NCBI GenBank assembly: GCA_003154855.1
Contig: PMEV01000373.1
Location: forward strand, 1 to 8,723
DNA: 8,723 bases
Direction: 5' to 3'
Source of the DNA: Bryobacterales bacterium
GTDB taxonomy: Bacteria; Acidobacteriota; Terriglobia; Bryobacterales; Bryobacteraceae
Under the pieces are notes generated by a model that was given only the letters and a program-made list of their open reading frames with translations, did not search any database and was not told where the DNA came from. This document shows positions 1-4,727 of the stretch, piece after piece. The translations under genes were made by a program, and so were the position numbers. Every line of letters begins with the position of its first letter. Position 1 is the stretch's first letter.

Positions 1-552
1 CAGAAAGGCCATCCGCACCTGGTTCATGGTCAGGAACGCCGTGTCTGAGGCGAACTCGCCCACCGCCCACGGCAATTCCGCCAGGCTCGGGACCACGTCG
101 GGCAGGGCCGTCACCAGAGCGAACATCGCATTCTCCCAGGCGATCCGGCGGACGATCCTCCCGATGGCCGGCCTGCGGAACGGAACCAAATGCCGCGCCA
201 GCGCCAACTCCAGATCCGGGCATGCCTCCAAGACCTCCCGCACGGTGCGCCGCACGTCCCCGCGATAGAAGCGGAAGGCCTCCGGCGGCCCCAGCAGTTC
301 CTCCTCGCACAGCAGCAGGTCGAATGGCCCCGCCCCGCCCTCCTCGTCCAGGCGGTGCAGCACCCGCAGCGTCTCCCTGCGCCTGGCCCACGAATCGTCC
401 GGCGGCGCCAGCCAATCCTCCATCTCGGCGTATCGCTCGCGGCTCGAGGCGACCAGGCCCACCGCCAGCCGCCGCTCGGCGACCTCCCGCACTTCGCTAG
501 GCTTCAGGTTTCGGAAGGCAGTTCGGATCTCACTGTAAATTGCGCTGGCCAT
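1..552 (-). CDS. Hypothetical protein with hydrophobic C-terminal region, partial (3' end beyond the window)
   Basis: The reading frame is open from an ATG at 552 down to base 1, giving 184 residues with no stop, so the C-terminus lies outside. The start is supported by a purine-rich GAGAGAG that overlaps the upstream gene's TGA and sits 4 bases before the ATG; only 9 bases separate the two genes, so they are very probably co-transcribed. Residues 1-140 are charged and mostly helical, with many Arg/Glu and a DDSWARRRE stretch. From about 145 the protein becomes hydrophobic (ALVTALPDVVPSLAELPWAV), followed by FLTMNQVRMAFL at the edge. That Pro-Asp hydrophobic pattern followed by T-x-N-Q-x-R-M recalls the membrane-associated DUF697 type found on GTPase-linked proteins, but this is only a resemblance. 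Function unknown. The amino-acid mix is normal, unlike the Pro/Arg/Ala-rich frames opposite. Confidence 0.75.
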   Translation of the reverse strand, partial: MASAIYSEIRTAFRNLKPSEVREVAERRLAVGLVASSRERYAEMEDWLAPPDDSWARRRETLRVLHRLDEEGGAGPFDLLLCEEELLGPPEAFRFYRGDVRRTVREVLEACPDLELALARHLVPFRRPAIGRIVRRIAWENAMFALVTALPDVVPSLAELPWAVGEFASDTAFLTMNQVRMAFL

Positions 553-561
553 GCTGCTCTC

Positions 562-2061
562 TCAAAGCGGACGCTGGGCGCCCGGGATGCGGAACATCGC
601 TCTGGGCCCCTGTCGCCATTCTACTCCCAGACCGATCCGCTCGACGTCTATGGCCGGCGCAAAATAGCGCAAGATCGTCTCGGTCTTGGGATGGAACCCC
701 AGCGCGGGGGCGATCAACAGCAGCCGCGGCCAATCGCGGCGCAGCGCCATGCCCGGGAAGTAGCCCCGCTCGGCGAACTCGCCCCGCTCCAGGTGCCAGA
801 CCACCCGCATCCAGTAGTCGAGCGCCTGTAGCGGCAGGTGGATGTCCTCCGAGGCTTTCAGCTCGAGCACCGCCAGCCGCCCGGCCCGGTCCACCGCCAG
901 CAGATCCAGGATGCCGCGCTCTCCGCCCGCCACCGCCGGAACCTGGCCGTAAATCGGTTCCGGCTCCAGCGTGGCGTCGACCTGCTCCGGATGCGCGCGC
1001 ACCTCCGATTCCAGCCAGGCTTCCGGGTGGCTGCGGTAGATGGGGTTCTCCCGATCGGCTGCCGAGGGCGCCCGCAGCCGGGCGATCTCCCTGGCCAGTT
1101 GTTCGATTTCCTCGAGGTTCCCTTCCCGCGCCGCCGCCTTGGTCTCCAGGCCGAATAGCAGCTCGCTTCGGCTGGCCCGTGCAAACTCCACGCCCCGTAC
1201 CCGCAGGCTGGCTGTCCCGTCGGCCCGCTCGACCGTCTCGACGTGGGGCAGACTTCCCAGCCGTTCTACCCAGCCTGCCACCTGCGGCGCCACGGTGCCA
1301 TGCGAGCTCGCGCGGGTTTCCAGCCGCGTCTCCAGGTTGCCATAATCCCCCGCGTCCAGCCGCTCCTCGTACCCCTCCTCCGTGTAGACGAAAGCCTGCA
1401 CGCGCACCACCCGCTGATTCAGGAACCGCAGCCGCTGGCAAGCCGGCCGGGCGTCCCGCTCGGAATAAAACAACGCCAGGCTCTCCACGCCCAGCCGCCG
1501 CTCTCTACGGCGCAGGTAATCCAGCCAGATCAGCGCGAAGGTCAGCGAGGCGGCGGCTGCACCCGGCTCCGGCGGCGCCGCCAGCGCCGCGATGCCCTTC
1601 GCGCCACTCGTCAGCAGCGCGCGCGGGTAGGCCGGAGAGAGGCTCTCTTCCAGGTTCGCCTCGCTGCTCAACTCCGCGATCTGCCATTCCGGAAACTGCC
1701 GCGACAGGCTCCTCCGGAACTGCTCCCGAAACACCAGCCGCGCGCTCCGGCGCTGGCCTTCCGCTCCGCCCCGCGTCCCGTCCAGCAGGTAGATGCAGCC
1801 CTGCCGTTTGCCGAATCGCTCGATGGTCAGCTCGAGTTTGCCGTTGCTCTCCGCGCCCAGGCCCACGATCCGCCGCGCCAGGTTGCGCCGCTCGTCCCAC
1901 ACCTGGATGGTGAGACGCCCGTTTCGCCAGTCCAGCGCGTAGCTCCCGGGGAGCAGGCGGTATTCAGCCTCCCCGGGCTCCAGCAGCGCCGGCGCCCGCC
2001 CCCGTTCGAGAAACCGCACAATGGCGGCATAGGCCCCGACCGGGCCGTTCGCAGCGGTCAT
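562..2061 (-). CDS. Uncharacterised protein with C-terminal PD-(D/E)xK nuclease-like domain
   Basis: This is a 499-residue protein. The C-terminal third carries a PD-(D/E)xK nuclease core: a helix Glu near 352 (AWLESEVRAHPEQVD), Asp386 in GILDLLAVD, then Glu400-x-Lys402 in LAVLELKASED, and Gln412 in LPLQALDYWMRV. The order E...D...ExK...Q with this spacing is that of RecB/NucS-like nucleases, where these residues bind the metal and cut DNA. The N-terminal ~330 residues match nothing I recognise; residues 312-330 look like a short coiled helix. No signal peptide or membrane segment is seen, so it should be cytoplasmic. The ATG at 2061 is the first in frame, preceded by only a weak purine patch. 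The protein could act in DNA repair or defence, or be a nuclease-fold protein used for binding; substrate unknown. It lies just upstream of the gene starting at 552 and diverges from the small membrane-protein genes. Confidence 0.85.
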   Translation of the reverse strand: MTAANGPVGAYAAIVRFLERGRAPALLEPGEAEYRLLPGSYALDWRNGRLTIQVWDERRNLARRIVGLGAESNGKLELTIERFGKRQGCIYLLDGTRGGAEGQRRSARLVFREQFRRSLSRQFPEWQIAELSSEANLEESLSPAYPRALLTSGAKGIAALAAPPEPGAAAASLTFALIWLDYLRRRERRLGVESLALFYSERDARPACQRLRFLNQRVVRVQAFVYTEEGYEERLDAGDYGNLETRLETRASSHGTVAPQVAGWVERLGSLPHVETVERADGTASLRVRGVEFARASRSELLFGLETKAAAREGNLEEIEQLAREIARLRAPSAADRENPIYRSHPEAWLESEVRAHPEQVDATLEPEPIYGQVPAVAGGERGILDLLAVDRAGRLAVLELKASEDIHLPLQALDYWMRVVWHLERGEFAERGYFPGMALRRDWPRLLLIAPALGFHPKTETILRYFAPAIDVERIGLGVEWRQGPRAMFRIPGAQRPL

Positions 2062-2117
2062 TCATAACCAAGGTGCCCCGGCCCCCGCGCCTTTCTCCGC
2101 CCACTCCCCGCAAGTTT

Positions 2118-2178
2118 AGGGTAATGGAACCCTTGTACTAGTACTAAATCCTTAGATACCCCTAGATTTCTTCTAGGG
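2118..2178. promoter_or_regulatory. Cluster of three inverted repeats in the AT-rich divergent intergenic region
   Basis: Three palindromic elements lie within 61 bases. AGGGT/ACCCT (2118-2122 and 2129-2133) has a 6-base loop. GTACTAGTAC (2135-2144) is a perfect 10-base palindrome. CCCTAGA/TCTAGGG (2160-2166 and 2172-2178) is a perfect 7-base pair of arms around a 5-base loop. The last two carry CTAG cores at 2138, 2162 and 2173, while that tetranucleotide is sparse elsewhere in the window. The block is far richer in A+T than its surroundings and lies between divergent genes, where operators and promoters are expected. Regulator binding is inferred from position and symmetry; no known operator consensus is recognised. 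Confidence 0.45.
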
Positions 2179-2196
2179 TTAGCGGCCTTCTGCCCA

Positions 2197-2215
2197 TATA
2201 CTCGACCCTGAGGTG
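2197..2215 (+). promoter_or_regulatory. Conserved leader of the first small gene: -10-like hexamer and Shine-Dalgarno
   Basis: TATACT (2197-2202) resembles a -10 box, and GAGGTG (2210-2215) is a good Shine-Dalgarno element just before ATG 2219. The second small gene has GATAAT (2466-2471) and the same GAGGTG at exactly the same distances, with an identical ACCCTGAGGTG stretch in both. No convincing -35 box is seen. A transcript starting about 7 bases after the hexamer would have an almost absent untranslated leader, so the promoter reading is tentative; the ribosome-binding reading is solid. Confidence 0.4.
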
Positions 2216-2218
2216 TAT

Positions 2219-2425
2219 ATGCAAGTACGCAAGCAGAACCCGAACCGCTGGTATCTAGTGATGATCTTTTGCATCCTGTTGGCGTTCTGTGTGTTCATCA
2301 TCGCGCCTCGCATCGGCTACTCCCAAGAAAACGCCCATGCCCTCGCGATCATGATCGGAGTGTGGGCTCCCACCCTGGGAATCCTGGGTGTACGGGCGGA
2401 GTTGTTGCAGAAGAAAGACGAGTAG
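2219..2425 (+). CDS. Small two-helix membrane protein, copy 1
   Basis: Sixty-eight residues from ATG 2219. A GTG at 2213 would add two residues, but it lies inside the GAGGTG Shine-Dalgarno, so ATG is preferred. The sequence opens with a basic MQVRKQNPNR segment, then a hydrophobic helix (about residues 12-29, YLVMIFCILLAFCVFIIA), a short polar loop (PRIGYSQENAH), a second hydrophobic stretch (ALAIMIGVWAPTLGILGV) and a charged tail RAELLQKKDE. The positive N-terminus and charged tail suggest a hairpin with both ends in the cytoplasm. The neighbouring gene is a paralogue, 51 of 70 aligned residues identical counting from the GTG codons. Many codons differ silently, strong evidence that this is a real protein gene. 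I do not recognise the family; a holin-like, toxin-like or small regulatory membrane protein are all possible and unproven. Confidence 0.85.
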   Translation: MQVRKQNPNRWYLVMIFCILLAFCVFIIAPRIGYSQENAHALAIMIGVWAPTLGILGVRAELLQKKDE

Positions 2426-2431
2426 CCCCGT

Positions 2432-2447
2432 CCCGCGGCGGTGCGGG
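2432..2447 (+). other. Short GC hairpin between the two small genes
   Basis: CCCGC (2432-2436) pairs with GCGGG (2443-2447) around a 6-base loop, just after the first small gene's stop. An alternative pairing is AGCCC (2424-2428) with GGGCT (2445-2449). There is no following T run, so it is not a classical terminator. It could weaken read-through into the second copy or protect the first message. Confidence 0.25.
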
Positions 2448-2465
2448 CTAGCGGGTAGTTGGTGA

Positions 2466-2484
2466 GATAATCAACCCTGAGGTG
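2466..2484 (+). promoter_or_regulatory. Conserved leader of the second small gene: -10-like hexamer and Shine-Dalgarno
   Basis: GATAAT (2466-2471) is close to the -10 consensus. GAGGTG (2479-2484) precedes ATG 2488 with the same geometry as in the first copy. Conservation of this leader while the rest of the spacer is unrelated suggests that the duplicated unit included its own expression signals. No -35 element is evident. Confidence 0.4.
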
Positions 2485-2487
2485 GAT

Positions 2488-2694
2488 ATGCAAGTTCGCA
2501 AGAAGAACCCCAACCGGTTTTACCTGGTGATGCTGTTCTGTCTCCTGCTATCGTTTTGTTCCTTCGTGATCGCTCCTCGCATCGGTTACGAGCGGGATGC
2601 CGCCTATGCCGTATCGATCATGATCGGCCTGTGGGCGCCTACCCTCTGCATACTGGGAGTGCGCGCGGAATTGATGGCGAAGAAGGACGAGTAG
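2488..2694 (+). CDS. Small two-helix membrane protein, copy 2
   Basis: Sixty-eight residues from ATG 2488, chosen over the GTG at 2482 because that codon overlaps the Shine-Dalgarno. The layout matches its upstream paralogue: basic MQVRKKNPNR, helix one (YLVMLFCLLLSFCSFVIA), a loop with PRIGYERDAAY, helix two (AVSIMIGLWAPTLCILGV) and tail RAELMAKKDE. The invariant blocks are NPNR, IAPRIGY, WAPTL, ILGVRAEL and KKDE. The loop after PRIGY is the most divergent part (SQENAH against ERDAAY). Differences inside the helices are mostly conservative (I/L, I/V, V/L, A/S). The products could form homo- or hetero-oligomers in the inner membrane; this is inference. Function unknown. A hairpin pair follows, separating it from the TolC gene. 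Confidence 0.85.
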   Translation: MQVRKKNPNRFYLVMLFCLLLSFCSFVIAPRIGYERDAAYAVSIMIGLWAPTLCILGVRAELMAKKDE

Positions 2695-2714
2695 TTCCCT
2701 CCGTGGGTGACAGC

Positions 2715-2733
2715 GGCGGGTTCCGAACCCGCC
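2715..2733 (+). terminator. Perfect 8-bp hairpin after the small-gene pair
   Basis: GGCGGGTT (2715-2722), loop CCG, AACCCGCC (2726-2733) form a perfect 8-base-pair stem 20 bases after the stop of the second small gene. No T run follows, so it is an imperfect intrinsic terminator at best. Its position between a finished operon and a new gene supports a terminator or 3' stability role. Confidence 0.45.
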
Positions 2734-2747
2734 TGGCATGGCTTTGG

Positions 2748-2764
2748 CACCTGCCCAGCAGGTG
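2748..2764 (+). other. Perfect 7-bp hairpin just upstream of the TolC-family gene
   Basis: CACCTGC (2748-2754), loop CCA, GCAGGTG (2758-2764) form a perfect stem ending 15 bases before ATG 2780. It may be a second terminator arm, an operator half-site pair, or a structure in the TolC gene leader. The arms contain CACCTG/CAGGTG but match no operator I can name. Confidence 0.4.
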
Positions 2765-2779
2765 GTCTAAGCTGTAGCT

Positions 2780-4060
2780 ATGCGTCGATTTGCACTCTTG
2801 CTGTTTTGGGGCCTGTGTGCCTGTGCGGCCCAGGTCCGCACGCTCACTCTGCGCGAGGCCGTTGACCTGGCGCTCAAACAGAACCCCGAGATCCTGATAG
2901 CGCGCCTGGATCGGCAGAAAGCCGAAGAAACCCTGCGGCTGGCGCGCGACCCGTTCTTCCCCAAGCTGTTCGTGGGCAGCGGCTTGGCCTACAGCAACGG
3001 GTTCCCGATGAGTATCGAGGGGGCCACGCCGTCCATCCTGCAGGCGCGCGCGATCGCGGATGTCTTCAACCGCCCTCAGAGCTATCGCGTGGCCGCGGCC
3101 AAGGAGAACCGTCACAGCGCGGCTTTGGATGCCGCCGCCCGCCAGGACGAGATCGTCTTCCGCACCGCGGAGCTGTTCCTGGACGCCCAGAAGGCCTCCC
3201 GAATGGCCGAGGTCGCCCGCGCCGAGGTGAAATCTCTGGAAGGCGTGCTCGAGACCGTGCGTGCCCGCGTGGCCGAGGGCCGCGAGCTGCCCATCGAGTC
3301 GCGCAAGGCCGAGCTGAACCTGGCCCGGGCCCGCTACCGCTCGCAGGTGCTCGAGGGGAATACGCGCGCCGCCCGGAACTCGCTGGGCGCGGTGCTGGGG
3401 TTGGAGGCGGCCGACCAGGTCCAGCCAGCCGACGCCGAAACCCCTCCGCTCGCGCTGCCGGAGTCCGCCGCCGCCGCCGTCCAAAGTGCGCTGGACAACA
3501 GCAATGAATTGCGGGCCCTGCAATCCAAGCTGCTGGCCAAGGGTTTCGACATCCGCGCCGCGCACGCCGCCAGGCTTCCGACCTTCGACCTGGTGGCCCA
3601 GTACGCTCTGCTGTCGAAGTTCAACAACTACGCGGAGTACTTCAACAAGTTCCAGAGGAACAACGGGCAGCTCGGCGTTTCGTTCCAGGTGCCGCTGGTG
3701 GCCGGGCCGGGGATCGCCGCCTCCAGCGCGCTGGCCGAAGAGGAAGCGGCGGAGTTGAGGATTCAGTTTCGCAACACTCGCCGCCGCATCGAGTCCGACA
3801 CGCGCCAGGCTTGCCAGGACCTCCAGCAGGCCGAGGCCGCCCGCGACCTCGCCCGGCTGGATCTCGAGGTGGCGCGCGAACAGGTCACGCTCCTGCTGGC
3901 CCAGACGCAGGAGGGCCGGGCCGCCCTCCGCCAACTCGAAGAGGCGCGCGTGGCCGAGACCGACCGTTGGATCGCCTTCTACGACGCCGGCGCCACCCTC
4001 GACAAGGCGCGGCTCAACGTCCTGAGACAGACCGGGGAACTCCTGGCCGCCCTGCGCTAG
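2780..4060 (+). CDS. TolC-family outer-membrane efflux protein
   Basis: This 426-residue protein should form the trimeric outer-membrane/periplasmic channel used by efflux pumps and type I exporters. Residues 1-17 form a signal sequence (RRFALLLFWGLCACAA). Cleavage could be by signal peptidase I after ACA, or C15 could be a lipidated cysteine (L-C-A-C), as in OprM-type members. The mature protein starts with the family's typical LTLREAVDLALKQNPEI. Two outer-membrane-efflux repeats follow, about 21-210 and 230-425, each a strand flanked by long Ala/Glu/Arg-rich helices. The second contains NNGQLGVSFQVPL, the usual beta-strand motif. Length is normal for the family. No Shine-Dalgarno is visible before ATG 2780; a hairpin lies immediately upstream. 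No HlyD/RND or ABC partner is present in the window, so the pump it serves is unknown. Confidence 0.92.
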   Translation: MRRFALLLFWGLCACAAQVRTLTLREAVDLALKQNPEILIARLDRQKAEETLRLARDPFFPKLFVGSGLAYSNGFPMSIEGATPSILQARAIADVFNRPQSYRVAAAKENRHSAALDAAARQDEIVFRTAELFLDAQKASRMAEVARAEVKSLEGVLETVRARVAEGRELPIESRKAELNLARARYRSQVLEGNTRAARNSLGAVLGLEAADQVQPADAETPPLALPESAAAAVQSALDNSNELRALQSKLLAKGFDIRAAHAARLPTFDLVAQYALLSKFNNYAEYFNKFQRNNGQLGVSFQVPLVAGPGIAASSALAEEEAAELRIQFRNTRRRIESDTRQACQDLQQAEAARDLARLDLEVAREQVTLLLAQTQEGRAALRQLEEARVAETDRWIAFYDAGATLDKARLNVLRQTGELLAALR

Positions 4061-4533
4061 TGCGGAAAGTACGGGTACTCGGCGGGCTTGATGCCCCGGG
4101 CGCGCAGGTACACCACGCACTGCCCCCGGTGATGCGTGGTGTGGTCCATGGCCAGCAGCAGGTTATCGAGGTTCTTCTCGGCTTGCTCGGTGCTGAGGCT
4201 CCCGATCGTCTTGATCGCGTAATCGAAGCTCTCGCTCAGCGCCCGGATCACGCTCGCCTTGTCCAGAGTCACCGGCTTGGCGAGCGGCGCCTTGACCCCC
4301 GTGATCTTGGACATGAAGTACTCGTTCATGCCCGCGATGTGCATCAACTGTTCCTTGAACGTCATCTCCTCCGAGTTGGGGCGGAAGCCATAATCGGCTT
4401 CCGGCATCTGCTGCGCGATCGCAATGGTGTACGCCTTGGAGGTCTTCCAATGCTGCAGCAGCTTGGGAACGATGTCCTCGCCGGCCAGCAACGGAAGGGC
4501 CAGCATCGTCAGCGCCAACAGTAATCTCTTCAT
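4057..4533 (-). CDS. Exported DinB-fold protein
   Basis: The protein has 158 residues from ATG 4533. This start is chosen because GGAG (4545-4542) lies 8 bases ahead and because it begins a clear signal peptide, MKRLLLALTMLALPLLA, probably cleaved near residue 17; the longer frame back to 4704 adds only Arg/Gly-rich noise. The rest is the four-helix DinB/YfiT-like fold: His65 in EQLMHIAGMN, and His131 with His135 in AMDHTTHHRGQ, which form the typical three-histidine metal site near the C-terminus. The family includes thiol S-transferases and damage-induced proteins of mostly unknown activity, so the reaction cannot be named. The signal peptide places it in the periplasm, unlike the classical cytoplasmic members. 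Its stop codon overlaps that of the convergent TolC-family gene. Confidence 0.88.
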   Translation of the reverse strand: MKRLLLALTMLALPLLAGEDIVPKLLQHWKTSKAYTIAIAQQMPEADYGFRPNSEEMTFKEQLMHIAGMNEYFMSKITGVKAPLAKPVTLDKASVIRALSESFDYAIKTIGSLSTEQAEKNLDNLLLAMDHTTHHRGQCVVYLRARGIKPAEYPYFPH

Positions 4534-4557
4534 GGGTGGGGCTCCGCTGTCTCGAAC

Positions 4558-4563
4558 CTTATA
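4558..4563 (-). promoter_or_regulatory. Possible -10 box for the DinB gene
   Basis: Read on the minus strand, TATAAG (4563-4558) matches five of six bases of the -10 consensus. It would place the transcript start near 4550, leaving a short leader containing the GGAG at 4545-4542. No recognisable -35 box stands at 17 bases upstream, so this is a weak call. Confidence 0.3.
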
Positions 4564-4593
4564 GTATGCCCGAAAACCCGGCCGCCGGTGGTT

Positions 4594-4649
4594 GACGCCC
4601 GGCTGGGGGACCGGGTATTGCCGCCTGACGCCCCGGCCGGAGGACCGGG
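4594..4649 (+). repeat. Two tandem hairpin-forming repeat units
   Basis: Unit 1 (4594-4615) and unit 2 (4627-4649) share GACGCCC(C)GG, then a variable 8-base piece, then ACCGGG-like ends, at a period of 33 bases. Each folds into CCCGG/CCGGG with an 8-base loop: CTGGGGGA (4603-4610) and CCGGAGGA (4637-4644). Both loops end in GGA. They lie 79 to 134 bases before the TPR gene start. Possible roles are post-transcriptional control, or they may be remnants of a palindromic intergenic repeat. Confidence 0.45.
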
Positions 4650-4670
4650 CGCCACCCCCGCCTGGCGCCC
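4647..4670 (+). other. Perfect 7-bp all-GC hairpin upstream of the TPR gene
   Basis: GGGCGCC (4647-4653) pairs perfectly with GGCGCCC (4664-4670) around a 10-base loop. It overlaps the right arm of repeat unit 2 by three bases, so the two structures are mutually exclusive. No T run follows, so it is not a typical terminator. The remaining bases to the TPR start (4671-4727) become A+T-rich near the end but show no clear promoter or strong Shine-Dalgarno. Confidence 0.4.
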
Positions 4671-4727
4671 TCCCCCGTCGAGTGCATTGCCAACCTGGGT
4701 CCATTTATGGTGAAGTAAATAACAATC

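Larger units (their letters stand above)
2202..2694 (+). repeat. Tandem gene duplication (two units, 269-base offset)
   Basis: The leader plus coding region 2202-2425 repeats at 2471-2694 with an offset of exactly 269 bases and no indels in the coding part. Unlike the leader and coding sequence, the spacer 2426-2465 has no counterpart upstream of copy 1. The copies are diverged, with numerous silent changes, so the duplication is old rather than an assembly artefact. Confidence 0.8.

Noticed and set aside
540..1913. Long plus-strand frame opposite the nuclease-like gene (457 residues)
   Set aside because: Its translation is dominated by Pro, Ala, Arg and Ser with no domain, the usual product of the complementary strand of a GC-rich gene.
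1243..2067. Second plus-strand frame opposite the same gene (274 residues)
   Set aside because: It has no Shine-Dalgarno or motifs and an Arg/Gln/Pro-rich composition; the minus-strand protein contains a coherent nuclease core.
2426..2481. Third degenerate copy of the small gene or another gene in the spacer
   Set aside because: The 56 bases are too short and show no similarity to the small-gene coding sequence apart from the shared leader at the end.
2639..4120. 493-residue minus-strand frame opposite the TolC-family gene
   Set aside because: It covers parts of three genes and the intergenic hairpins and shows no recognisable domain; the TolC frame has a signal peptide and family motifs.
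4592..4620. TTGACG with a downstream GTATTG as a sigma-70 promoter for the TPR gene
   Set aside because: The -10 match is poor and the element coincides with the hairpin repeat unit, so the TTGAC is probably fortuitous.
4534..4704. N-terminal extension of the DinB frame to an ATG at 4704
   Set aside because: The extension translates the GC hairpin region into Arg/Gly-rich residues and would bury the signal peptide; GGAG before ATG 4533 fits better.
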